Source: Vibrio fortis (GTDB lineage Bacteria > Pseudomonadota > Gammaproteobacteria > Enterobacterales > Vibrionaceae). From it: a stretch of 64,000 nt of DNA. The position numbers and the translations under genes are program-made. Below are positions 16,971 to 24,336 of this stretch, piece by piece. The DNA is taken from positions 1,860,001 to 1,924,000 of the forward strand of contig NZ_AP025487.1 of assembly GCF_024347475.1 (NCBI RefSeq), read 5' to 3'. The notes under the pieces are model-generated. The model did not search any database, was not told the origin of the DNA, and worked only from the letters and a program-made list of their open reading frames with translations. Numbering within the stretch: the stretch's first letter is position 1; each line of letters starts with the position of its first letter.

Positions 16971-17603
16971 ATGAACTTTGATTTAAACCTTATCCCACAA
17001 ACGTTTGATATGCTTCACGCAGGCCTCACAGCATCGAGCGTTTTACTACTGTTGATCGCTGTATCTCGCAAATCTAAAGTCGTCGAGAAAGTGGTTGAGA
17101 AACCAGTAGAGAAAATTGTTGAAGTAGAAAAACCGGTTGAAAAGATCGTAGAAGTTGAAAAAGTCGTTGAAGTAGAAAAAGTCATCGAAAAAGTAGTAGA
17201 AGTTGAATCTAAACTAGCAACCGCATCAACAGATTCTGCAATGCAACTTCTGTCTATCATGCAACAAGAAGCTCGCCTAATCGACTTCCTAAAAGAAGAC
17301 CTAACGTCATTCTCTGACGAAGAAGTAGGTGCAGCAGCTCGTGTTATCCACACTGGCGGCCAAAAAGTACTAAGCGACTACGTTACTCTTTCTCACATCC
17401 GTAATGAAGACGAAGAAACACGTATTACTGTAGCTGAGGGCTTCAACCCACAAGAAGTTCGCCTAACCGGTAACGTAACAGGTAGCGCACCATTTAACGG
17501 TACGCTAGTACACAAAGGTTGGAAAGCAACTGAAATGAAGCTTCCTAAGCTTGCTGAAAACTACGATGCATCTGTTATTGCACCTGCAGAGGTAGAGCTA
17601 TAA
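16971..17603 (+). CDS. DUF2760 membrane protein with VEK repeats
   Basis: A 210-residue protein. One transmembrane segment (about 15-32, LHAGLTASSVLLLLIAVS) is followed by a charged repeat of VEK and VEVEK units (residues 37-79) and then a cytosolic DUF2760 domain (about 90-210): MQLLSIMQQEARLIDFLKED, GAAARVIHTGGQKVLSDY, RITVAEGFNPQEVRLTGNV and GTLVHKGWKA. The stop codon shares a base with the start of the first Hsp70 gene (TAATG), so the two are translationally coupled. The context suggests that it anchors or recruits the Hsp70 to the membrane. The reaction or client is unknown. Codon choice is like that of highly expressed genes. Confidence 0.85.
   Translation: MNFDLNLIPQTFDMLHAGLTASSVLLLLIAVSRKSKVVEKVVEKPVEKIVEVEKPVEKIVEVEKVVEVEKVIEKVVEVESKLATASTDSAMQLLSIMQQEARLIDFLKEDLTSFSDEEVGAAARVIHTGGQKVLSDYVTLSHIRNEDEETRITVAEGFNPQEVRLTGNVTGSAPFNGTLVHKGWKATEMKLPKLAENYDASVIAPAEVEL
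17079..17207 (+). repeat. In-frame VEK/VEVEK coding repeat
   Basis: About 43 codons encode alternating Val-Glu-Lys units with Pro or Ile insertions (VEKVVEKPVEKIVEVEKPVE and onward). It forms a probable rigid, charged spacer between the membrane segment and the DUF2760 domain. Such repeats are prone to copy-number change between strains. Confidence 0.85.
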
Positions 17604-19555
17604 TGGAACAGCATAACCACTTATCTCAAGACGCTGCGTCTCAAGAGCTACAAGAGCAAGGCGCTAAGTTCAGCGTCGGTATCGACTTAGGTACAACGCA
17701 CTGTGTTCTTTCGTTCATTGATACAACCAATGAAGATGCACGAGTTGAAGTAATGCCAATTCCTCAGCTTACTGCACCAGGCACTGTAGAGACACGTAGC
17801 CAACTAGGTTCATTCCTATACCAACCGCACGAACATGAGATGAACGAAGCGTCACGCGTTCTTCCTTGGTCAACAGAGCCAAAAGCATTGGTTGGTGCGA
17901 TTGCACGTAACCTAGGCTCAAAAACGCCAATCCGCCTTATCGCAAGTGCGAAATCTTGGCTATGCCACGGTGGTGTTAATCGTCGTGATGCTTTCCTTCC
18001 TGCAGGTAGCCCTGAAGAAGTTGAAAAAGTATCACCGCTAAAAGCGACTGAACTTTATCTAGAACATCTAAAAGACGCTTGGAATCACGCAAATCCATCA
18101 CACCCGCTTTCTGAGCAAGATGTGACGATTACGGTTCCAGCCTCTTTCGACCCTGCGGCTCGTGACCTAACGGCAGAAGCAGCACGTAACGTTGGCTTCA
18201 CGCACCTGACTCTACTAGAAGAGCCTCAAGCTGCACTGTACAGCTGGATTGATAACAGCAACGATCAATGGCGTGATGAAGTTGAAGTTGGCGACATCGT
18301 TCTTGTTGTCGATATCGGTGGTGGTACTACCGACCTTTCTTTGGTTGAAGTTACTGAAGACGACGGCAACCTAACGCTGAACCGTATTGCGGTAGGTGAA
18401 CATATCCTACTTGGCGGTGACAACATGGACTTGGCTCTTGCTTACCGTCTGAAGATGAAGCTAGCCCAAGAAGGTAAAGAGCTGGCTCCTTGGCAAGTTC
18501 AAGCGATGACTCACGCATGTCGTGATGCAAAAGAAGCGCTACTGAACGATGCCGAACTTCAAGCTGTACCAATCGTTGTACCTAGCCGTGGTTCTAAGCT
18601 ACTGGGCGCAACGCTGAAAACTGAGCTGACTCAACAAGAAGTTCAACAAACATTGGTTGATGGTTTCTTCCCTAAAGTTGCAGTGACAGATCACCCAGTT
18701 CAGAAAACACGTGGCGCACTGACTCAAATGGGTCTGCCTTACGCTCAAGACGCGGGAATTACTCGTCATATTGCCGCTTTCCTATCTAAACAGGCAAACG
18801 CGCTTTCAGGTAATGACGAAGCAGCTCAACAAGATTTCAACCCATTCGCAAACATGCCAGGCATGCCGGGTGCAGAAACACCAGCTGCCGATTTCATCAA
18901 ACCAACAGCGATCCTGTTCAACGGTGGTGTTCTGAAATCGAGTCTATTGGCTGATCGCCTTTCAGACACGATCAACGAGTGGTTGATCAACGCCGACGCC
19001 GAATTTGCTAAGCAGCTTTCTGGTCTGGACCTTGACCTTGCCGTTGCAAGTGGCGCTTCTTACTACGGCGCGGTTCGTCGTGGTCAAGGCGTACGTATTC
19101 GCGGTGGTATCGCTTCGGCTTACTACGTAGGTATTGAAAGTGCGATGCCAGCGATTCCAGGTATGGCTCCTCCTATGGAAGCACTGTGTGTTGCACCATT
19201 TGGTATGGAAGAAGGTTCGAGCGTTCAAGTACCAAGTCAAGAGTTCGGCCTAGTAATCGGTCAACCGGTTCACTTCCAATTCTTTGGCTCAACAACACGT
19301 CGTGATGATGAAGCTGGTACTCACCTTGATCACTGGGCACCTGAAGATCTAGAAGAGCTACCAGAGATCCAAGTGACTCTACCTGTGTCTGAAGGTCGTC
19401 GTGAAGGTGAAGTAGTTCCTGTAACACTTGCATCACGCGTCACAGAGCTAGGTACGCTTTACCTAGAAGCTATTGCGACCGACAACGGTCAGAAGTGGCA
19501 CGTTGAGTTTGACGTTCGTGAAGATTCGAATCAAGACTCAATCGAACAAGCATAA
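17603..19555 (+). CDS. Hsp70-family protein (first of two)
   Basis: A 650-residue DnaK-related protein. The actin-like ATPase has the phosphate-1 loop FSVGIDLGTTHCVLSFID (about residue 24), VTITVPASFDPAARDLT, LLEEPQAALYSW, the phosphate-2 loop LVVDIGGGTTDLSLVEV and the adenosine region LFNGGVLKSSLL. A substrate-binding beta domain follows (GSSVQVPSQEFGLVIGQPV, EVGTLYLEAI-type strands), but no long DnaK-like helical lid with an EEVD-type tail is visible. An Asn/Met/Pro-rich insert (FNPFANMPGMPGAETPAAD) lies near residue 420. It overlaps the DUF2760 gene by one base and ends at a terminator. No DnaJ or GrpE gene is nearby. It is a specialised, non-DnaK chaperone with unknown clients. Confidence 0.9.
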   Translation: MEQHNHLSQDAASQELQEQGAKFSVGIDLGTTHCVLSFIDTTNEDARVEVMPIPQLTAPGTVETRSQLGSFLYQPHEHEMNEASRVLPWSTEPKALVGAIARNLGSKTPIRLIASAKSWLCHGGVNRRDAFLPAGSPEEVEKVSPLKATELYLEHLKDAWNHANPSHPLSEQDVTITVPASFDPAARDLTAEAARNVGFTHLTLLEEPQAALYSWIDNSNDQWRDEVEVGDIVLVVDIGGGTTDLSLVEVTEDDGNLTLNRIAVGEHILLGGDNMDLALAYRLKMKLAQEGKELAPWQVQAMTHACRDAKEALLNDAELQAVPIVVPSRGSKLLGATLKTELTQQEVQQTLVDGFFPKVAVTDHPVQKTRGALTQMGLPYAQDAGITRHIAAFLSKQANALSGNDEAAQQDFNPFANMPGMPGAETPAADFIKPTAILFNGGVLKSSLLADRLSDTINEWLINADAEFAKQLSGLDLDLAVASGASYYGAVRRGQGVRIRGGIASAYYVGIESAMPAIPGMAPPMEALCVAPFGMEEGSSVQVPSQEFGLVIGQPVHFQFFGSTTRRDDEAGTHLDHWAPEDLEELPEIQVTLPVSEGRREGEVVPVTLASRVTELGTLYLEAIATDNGQKWHVEFDVREDSNQDSIEQA

Positions 19556-19560
19556 TGATT

Positions 19561-19590
19561 CAACGGCACCTTAGCGGGTGCCGTTATTTT
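19561..19590 (+). terminator. Intrinsic terminator after the first Hsp70 gene
   Basis: AACGGCACC and GGGTGCCGTT form a stem around TTAGC, followed by TATTTTAT. It separates the DUF2760-Hsp70 unit from the second Hsp70 gene, at least partly. Confidence 0.8.
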
Positions 19591-19643
19591 ATCAAAACGT
19601 GATTCCCTGCCGCGGTTGCGGTGAATTAGAGAATCTGTTTTAA

Positions 19644-19722
19644 CCGATAGATTTAAATCTACAGTGATGATATTCCCGACTCAGCTGTGTACTAAAATTT
19701 GTACGACTCCATCTATCGGGAA
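19644..19722 (+). other. Leader with two mutually exclusive stems before the second Hsp70 gene
   Basis: ATCTATCGGGAA (19711-19722) can pair either with CCGATAGAT (19644-19652) or with TTCCCGA (19673-19679), sharing the TCGG bases. If transcribed, the leader could switch between two folds. No terminator T-run follows. Whether it is transcribed is not known. Confidence 0.35.
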
Positions 19723-19797
19723 CGACGTTTAAAATAACGACAATAAGATCCACTCTTTCAATAAACTGGTCATCACTTAAGAAGAATAAGGTTTTGT

Positions 19798-22635
19798 ATG
19801 GCATCTCCTCGTTTCTTAGTCGGTATCGACTTGGGCACCACCAACACAGTGGTTGCTTACTGTGAAATCACCGACGACTTACAACAATCCCCTGTATCTC
19901 TGTTCGACATCGACCAACTTATTGGCCCTGGTGAAGTCGTTCGTAAACCCCTACTCCCTTCTTTCCGTTATCACCCAGCTCAAGGGCAGATTGCACAGAA
20001 CGATCTTACCTTGCCGTGGGACGTTGAACCTGTATCTGGTGATATCAGCAATGTGATTGTTGGTGAATGGGCACGTGAGCTTGGTGCGAAAGTAGAAGGC
20101 CGCCAAGTGTCTAGTGCAAAAAGCTGGCTTTCCCACCAAGCCGTAGACCGTAACTCAGATATCTTGCCGTGGGCGGGTGCGAGTGACGTTGATAAGGTCT
20201 CGCCTGTTGTGGCAAGCGCTAGCTACCTTAACCACATCCGCCAAGCTTGGAACTACCGCAACCCAAGCAACAAACTTGAAGATCAAGATGTGGTAGTCAC
20301 TGTGCCTGCATCGTTTGATGAAACCGCACGTAAGTTAACTTTGGAAGCGGCTAAACTGGCTGGTCTTAATAAGATCTTACTACTCGAAGAGCCTCAAGCG
20401 GTTTGCTACGACTGGTATGCACGCCACCAGCAAACAGCGGCTGAAGAGCTTGAACAGCTACCACTGATCTTGGTGTGTGACGTTGGTGGTGGTACGACCG
20501 ACTTAAGCTTGATTGAAGCACGCTTTAATTCCAGCAATGGTAGTGAAGCAGAACTCGCCCTTGATCGTATTGGTGTTGGCGAACACTTAATGCTTGGTGG
20601 TGATAACCTCGACTTAGCCCTAGCTCACCTTGCTGAACAACGCTTCAACCAAAGCAAGAAACTGAATGCCTCTAGTTTGACTAAGCTAATTCAGCAGACT
20701 CGTAGTGCAAAAGAGAGCCTTCTCTCAAGCCAAGCGCCAGACGATGTGAAAATCACCATGCTTGGCAGTGGTTCGAAACTACTTGGTGGTACAAAGAGTA
20801 TTGGTTTGACCAAAGCGGAAGTTCACCAGATCGCGCTTGAAGGCTTTTTCCCTCTTTCTGACTTCAATGAAGTGCCAGACAAACGCCGCAGTGCAGTAGT
20901 TGAATTCGGTCTTCCTTATGTGGCAGATCCAGCGGTGAGTAAACACATCGCCGAGTTCCTAACGCAGCATCAGCAAGTGTCTAAAGCGGCTCTAGAAAAC
21001 TCTGCCATTGAGTACGATGAATCCGCACCCGCGATTCCGGTCGCAATCCTATTGAATGGTGGTGTGTTTAACAGTGATTTGGTTACCGAGCGTATCACTC
21101 AATTAATGAGTGGTTGGAAAGGCTCTGAGATCACTGTGTTAGATAACCCTCATCCAGACTGGTCGGTAGCTCTAGGTGCGGTCGCCTTTGGTAAAGCACG
21201 ACGTGGCGCACAACTTAAAATTGGTGGTGGTGCTGCACGCTCTTACTTCCTGCATCTGCAAGAAAAAAACAAAATGGGCAAAGCACTTTGTCTATTGGCT
21301 AAAGGCACCGAAGAAGGCCACGAGATTCGTCTAAGCAGTCGTCGTTTTTCGTTGACTCTGGGCGAGCCTGTTCGATTTAACCTATTAACGTCAACCCATG
21401 ATCAAATCGCTCACGATACTGCGATTCAAAATGGTGTGATGGTCAATGTTGATGCCGATCTTTTCTCACCGCTGCCGCCATATATATCAACACTTGAAAG
21501 CTTTGATGAGAAAGAGCTACAAGCGAACCAAAAAGAGCGCGTTGAAGTACAGCTCGCTTGCCAATTGACCGAAGTCGGCACACTTAAGATGGAGTGTGTA
21601 AGCGTAAATGATGATACTCAGCGTTGGTCATTGGAGTTTGAGGTTCGTAATAAGCAAGGTGACGATGCAGAGCAAGAGAAGCTTCACCCTCGCCTTGAAG
21701 AGTGTAAAGAGCTCGTTTCTCGCCTCTACAGTGGTAACAAGAAAAGTGCAGAGTCAAAAGAGATCAAAACTCTCGCGAAAGATCTGGAAAAGCGGTTAGG
21801 TAAACGTGATGAGTGGGACTTCACCACCCTGCGTCACCTGTTTGATACCTTCTCTCTAGGTAGAAAACGTCGCCGTCGCTCTGAAGCACATGAGAAAAAC
21901 TGGCTTCGCTTAGCTGGGTACTCAATGCGCCCTGGATTTGGAGATCCAACAGACTCTTGGCGTATGGAGCAACTTTGGGGTTTATACCAGCAAGGTATTC
22001 AGTTCAAGAATCACCAAGGTTGGACAGACTGGTGGGTATTCTGGCGTCGCGTTGCTGGTGGGTTAAACCAAGAGCAACAAGAAACCATCTTGGCGGATAT
22101 CGCTAAGTACCTACACCCAGGAGCGATGAAGAACCCGAAATCAGCAAAAGATGCGCAAGACCACGGTTATGAATCTATGGTTCGTTTGGCGGCTTCTTTA
22201 GAGCAATTAGAGGTGGAAGACAAAGCGCTACTCTCTACTTGGTTTCTTAACAAAGCGATTAACCATAATCAATTTGAACAAGCGCACTGGTGGGCTCTAG
22301 GTCGCTTGGCGTCACGTACTCCTCTGTATGGCAGTCAACATAGCGTGATTCCTCGTGAGCAGGCTGAGCAGTGGCTACCTAAATTGCTTGATCAAAACTG
22401 GCACAAAGAGCCAATGATTGCGTTTGCTGCGGTAATGATTTGTCGTAAAACGGGCGACCGTTTGTTCGATATTTCTGATGATTTCCGCGAACAAGTCGTT
22501 GAGAAGTTAAAGAGCAGCAAAGTGCCAGACTCATGGTTAACGCTGGTAACTGAAGTGACTGAGCTTTCGGAGAGTGAGTCTAAACGCGTGTTTGGTGATG
22601 CCCTGCCAAGCGGCCTGAGTTTGATTCATAGCTAA
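19798..22635 (+). CDS. Hsp70-family protein with C-terminal DUF3731 region
   Basis: A 945-residue Hsp70 relative, paralogous to the preceding gene. Its ATPase motifs are FLVGIDLGTTNTVVAYCEI, VVVTVPASFDETARKLTLEA, LLEEPQAVCYDWYA, LVCDVGGGTTDLSLIEA and ILLNGGVFNSDLV. A beta substrate-binding-like domain ends near residue 620. The extra C-terminal 300 residues are helical and Trp-rich (LRHLFDTFSLGRKRRRRSEA, WLRLAGYSMRPGFGDPTDSW, WTDWWVFWRRVAGGLNQEQQ), matching the DUF3731 extension. A long extension of this kind replaces the usual Hsp70 lid. It starts 243 nt after the first Hsp70 gene beyond a terminator. The whole locus looks like a dedicated chaperone unit of unknown client range. Confidence 0.9.
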   Translation: MASPRFLVGIDLGTTNTVVAYCEITDDLQQSPVSLFDIDQLIGPGEVVRKPLLPSFRYHPAQGQIAQNDLTLPWDVEPVSGDISNVIVGEWARELGAKVEGRQVSSAKSWLSHQAVDRNSDILPWAGASDVDKVSPVVASASYLNHIRQAWNYRNPSNKLEDQDVVVTVPASFDETARKLTLEAAKLAGLNKILLLEEPQAVCYDWYARHQQTAAEELEQLPLILVCDVGGGTTDLSLIEARFNSSNGSEAELALDRIGVGEHLMLGGDNLDLALAHLAEQRFNQSKKLNASSLTKLIQQTRSAKESLLSSQAPDDVKITMLGSGSKLLGGTKSIGLTKAEVHQIALEGFFPLSDFNEVPDKRRSAVVEFGLPYVADPAVSKHIAEFLTQHQQVSKAALENSAIEYDESAPAIPVAILLNGGVFNSDLVTERITQLMSGWKGSEITVLDNPHPDWSVALGAVAFGKARRGAQLKIGGGAARSYFLHLQEKNKMGKALCLLAKGTEEGHEIRLSSRRFSLTLGEPVRFNLLTSTHDQIAHDTAIQNGVMVNVDADLFSPLPPYISTLESFDEKELQANQKERVEVQLACQLTEVGTLKMECVSVNDDTQRWSLEFEVRNKQGDDAEQEKLHPRLEECKELVSRLYSGNKKSAESKEIKTLAKDLEKRLGKRDEWDFTTLRHLFDTFSLGRKRRRRSEAHEKNWLRLAGYSMRPGFGDPTDSWRMEQLWGLYQQGIQFKNHQGWTDWWVFWRRVAGGLNQEQQETILADIAKYLHPGAMKNPKSAKDAQDHGYESMVRLAASLEQLEVEDKALLSTWFLNKAINHNQFEQAHWWALGRLASRTPLYGSQHSVIPREQAEQWLPKLLDQNWHKEPMIAFAAVMICRKTGDRLFDISDDFREQVVEKLKSSKVPDSWLTLVTEVTELSESESKRVFGDALPSGLSLIHS

Positions 22636-22661
22636 TGATATAGCCATATTCGGTTTGAAAT

Positions 22662-22700
22662 AAAAAAGCCACTTTCTGTTATTGAAAGTGGCTTTTTAGT
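22662..22700 (+). terminator. Terminator after the second Hsp70 gene
   Basis: AAAAAAGCCACTTTC and GAAAGTGGCTTTTT form a strong stem with a T-run. A- and T-runs on both sides let it also stop minus-strand transcription from the small gene beyond it. Confidence 0.9.
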
Positions 22701-22760
22701 TTATGTTGGTTACCTTGTTTAACCTTTTAACTCGTTGAACCATTGAGTGGTTTGTCATTG

Positions 22761-22976
22761 CTAATGTTTTGTTCCGGTTGGGTTAATCGTAAATTCCGTG
22801 TGTTCGTAAATATCAGACAGTTTTTTGGGCTTCTTCAGTTTTGCTCCTTTTTTTGTTGGCTGATGAGTCTCATTTAATATCCACTCCTCATGCATTTTTG
22901 CCGAATCCAAGAAATCTGGATCTTCCATTGCTTCCTTGCGAAGTTTATTTACACGTTCGAGAGTTTCCCAAATCAT
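22761..22976 (-). CDS. Small hypothetical protein (71 aa)
   Basis: A 71-residue charged, soluble protein (MIWETLERVNKLRKEAMEDP) with a near-perfect Shine-Dalgarno sequence (GGAGGTGAAG) 5 nt before the ATG, which makes it credible despite its size. The N-terminal half is helical and the middle is lysine-rich (PTKKGAKLKKPKKLSD). No known domain. It stands alone between the Hsp70 terminator and a DUF2947 gene. Confidence 0.7.
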   Translation of the reverse strand: MIWETLERVNKLRKEAMEDPDFLDSAKMHEEWILNETHQPTKKGAKLKKPKKLSDIYEHTEFTINPTGTKH

Positions 22977-23112
22977 AATACTTCACCTCCACTAAGGCAG
23001 TACTATAAATTTAGTTCATAAGGGAAAAACTTCAAATAAACTAATCAGATAGCGATCTCATTTTGAGAGTATTTCCTCTTAACACACCAATGTATGCCCT
23101 TTCATCAGGATC

Positions 23113-23140
23113 AAAAAAGCGAGCATTGAGCCCGCTTTTT
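23113..23140 (-). terminator. Terminator of the DUF2947 gene
   Basis: On the minus strand AAAAAGCGGGC pairs with GCTCGCTTTTT and is followed by T residues, 33 nt after the DUF2947 stop. Confidence 0.85.
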
Positions 23141-23172
23141 CATCTGTTCACGCCAAAGCAAATACCAAGATC

Positions 23173-23649
23173 TTACTCAGCGCGATTACCGATCTTCACC
23201 GTACCGTTAGTAGCAAACCACAGTGCCTGTGAGCGACGGCGCCCCAGTAAAATTGGGCCATCATCGTAGAACAAAAAGTTCTTCCAGTGTTTCTTAAATA
23301 CCGACCATTTGGTCTCAAGAACATTGTATTTTTCGTAGCAAAAATAAACAGTTACGTCGTCTTGCCAGTCAATGAAGTCTAAGATCTCTTGTGGCATGTC
23401 TGGTTCGTCAGCTTCCCAATTTTCCATCCAGCTGATCTCTTGTTCCCAGTTAGATGGCTTGCTTGGCCAATCTTGCGAGCTCAGTCTATCAGCGTCTGGA
23501 CTCTGAGGGCTTACGTTCTCTTTCCAGAACTGAGAGGCACGCGCCTGTGTCATAGGTTTGATCTTTTCTAAGTCTTCAGCAGGCAATGGCATTGACTGAT
23601 GAGTGAAAATCCATTTTCTTTGGTATTCGTCCAAAGTTGTGTATGACAT
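23173..23649 (-). CDS. DUF2947 family protein
   Basis: The ATG at 23649 (MSYTTLDEYQRKWIFTHQSM) has AAGGAA upstream; the codon before it is TTG and is not needed. The 158-residue protein is Trp-rich and acidic (SQDWPSKPSNWEQEISWMEN, WEADEPDMPQEILDFIDW), with a beta-rich C-terminus (VTVYFCYEKYNVLETKW, FLFYDDGPILLGRRRSQALW). This matches DUF2947, found mostly in Vibrionaceae and relatives. No signal peptide. The function is unknown. It lies downstream of rimJ and has its own terminator. Confidence 0.8.
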   Translation of the reverse strand: MSYTTLDEYQRKWIFTHQSMPLPAEDLEKIKPMTQARASQFWKENVSPQSPDADRLSSQDWPSKPSNWEQEISWMENWEADEPDMPQEILDFIDWQDDVTVYFCYEKYNVLETKWSVFKKHWKNFLFYDDGPILLGRRRSQALWFATNGTVKIGNRAE

Positions 23650-23666
23650 CAAATTTCCTTAACTAT

Positions 23667-23690
23667 TAAAAAGCCGTGTTTATCCGGCTT
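23667..23690 (-). terminator. Terminator of the tyrR-rimJ unit
   Basis: On the minus strand AAGCCGGATAAACACGGCTT is a short hairpin followed by TTTTAAT, about 60 nt after the rimJ stop. Confidence 0.75.
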
Positions 23691-23748
23691 GATATTCTTA
23701 CTACCGAGCTCAAAAAGCTCAGCAAATTTTAATTCTAAAACATCGCGA

Positions 23749-24327
23749 TTACTTCTCGCGCCAATTCGGGTTGATCAATGAAGTGAGTATATGGTCTCGC
23801 CACTGACCATCGATCAGGAGGTAGTCTTTAGCAAAGCCCTCTTTCTCGAAGCCTAAATGTTTGAGTACCGCAGCGCTTTTTTCATTGTGCGGGATATACC
23901 CAGCCATAATTCGATGCATCTTCTGCACCTCGAACATGTAGTCCAACGCCATTCGAAGTGCTTTGCGCATATATCCATTACCCTGAGCATCTTTCGCCAG
24001 AGAATAACCCAGATTACACGCGTGAAATGGGAATCGAGATAGGTTGCTGAACGATACAGTTCCAAGCATCTCGTTGGTGTCTGCATGAATAATCAAACAG
24101 TAGTAAGCCAAACCCATTCTATGTAGCTCATTGAGCTTAATCAGGCGTTGAGCCCAACCAGTGCGCTCAAAAAACGCCTCTTCGCGTGTTGGCTCCCAAG
24201 GCTTCAAATGTTCACGGTTTGCTTGAAAATACCCACTAATCAAGGACGCATCGTCTATTTCTGCGGTGCGCACAATAATGTTCCCTGAGCGTTTGTATAG
24301 GCGCTCAGGAGTGCTCCTATCTTCCAT
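23749..24327 (-). CDS. rimJ: RimJ-like ribosomal protein S5 N-terminal alanine acetyltransferase
   Basis: A 192-residue GNAT acetyltransferase starting at the ATG at 24327. It transfers acetyl from acetyl-CoA to a protein N-terminus, in E. coli that of ribosomal protein S5. Family features are present: IIVRTAEIDDASLISGYFQA at the start, LGTVSFSNLSRFPFHACNLG, the acetyl-CoA loop region LAKDAQGNGYMRKALRMALD, and IPHNEKSAAVLKHLGFEKEG near the end. Length equals E. coli RimJ (194). It begins 9 nt after the tyrR stop, so it is probably read through from tyrR. RimL is the main alternative, but the length and the C-terminal region favour RimJ. Confidence 0.85.
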   Translation of the reverse strand: MEDRSTPERLYKRSGNIIVRTAEIDDASLISGYFQANREHLKPWEPTREEAFFERTGWAQRLIKLNELHRMGLAYYCLIIHADTNEMLGTVSFSNLSRFPFHACNLGYSLAKDAQGNGYMRKALRMALDYMFEVQKMHRIMAGYIPHNEKSAAVLKHLGFEKEGFAKDYLLIDGQWRDHILTSLINPNWREK

Positions 24328-24336
24328 CAAACGTCC

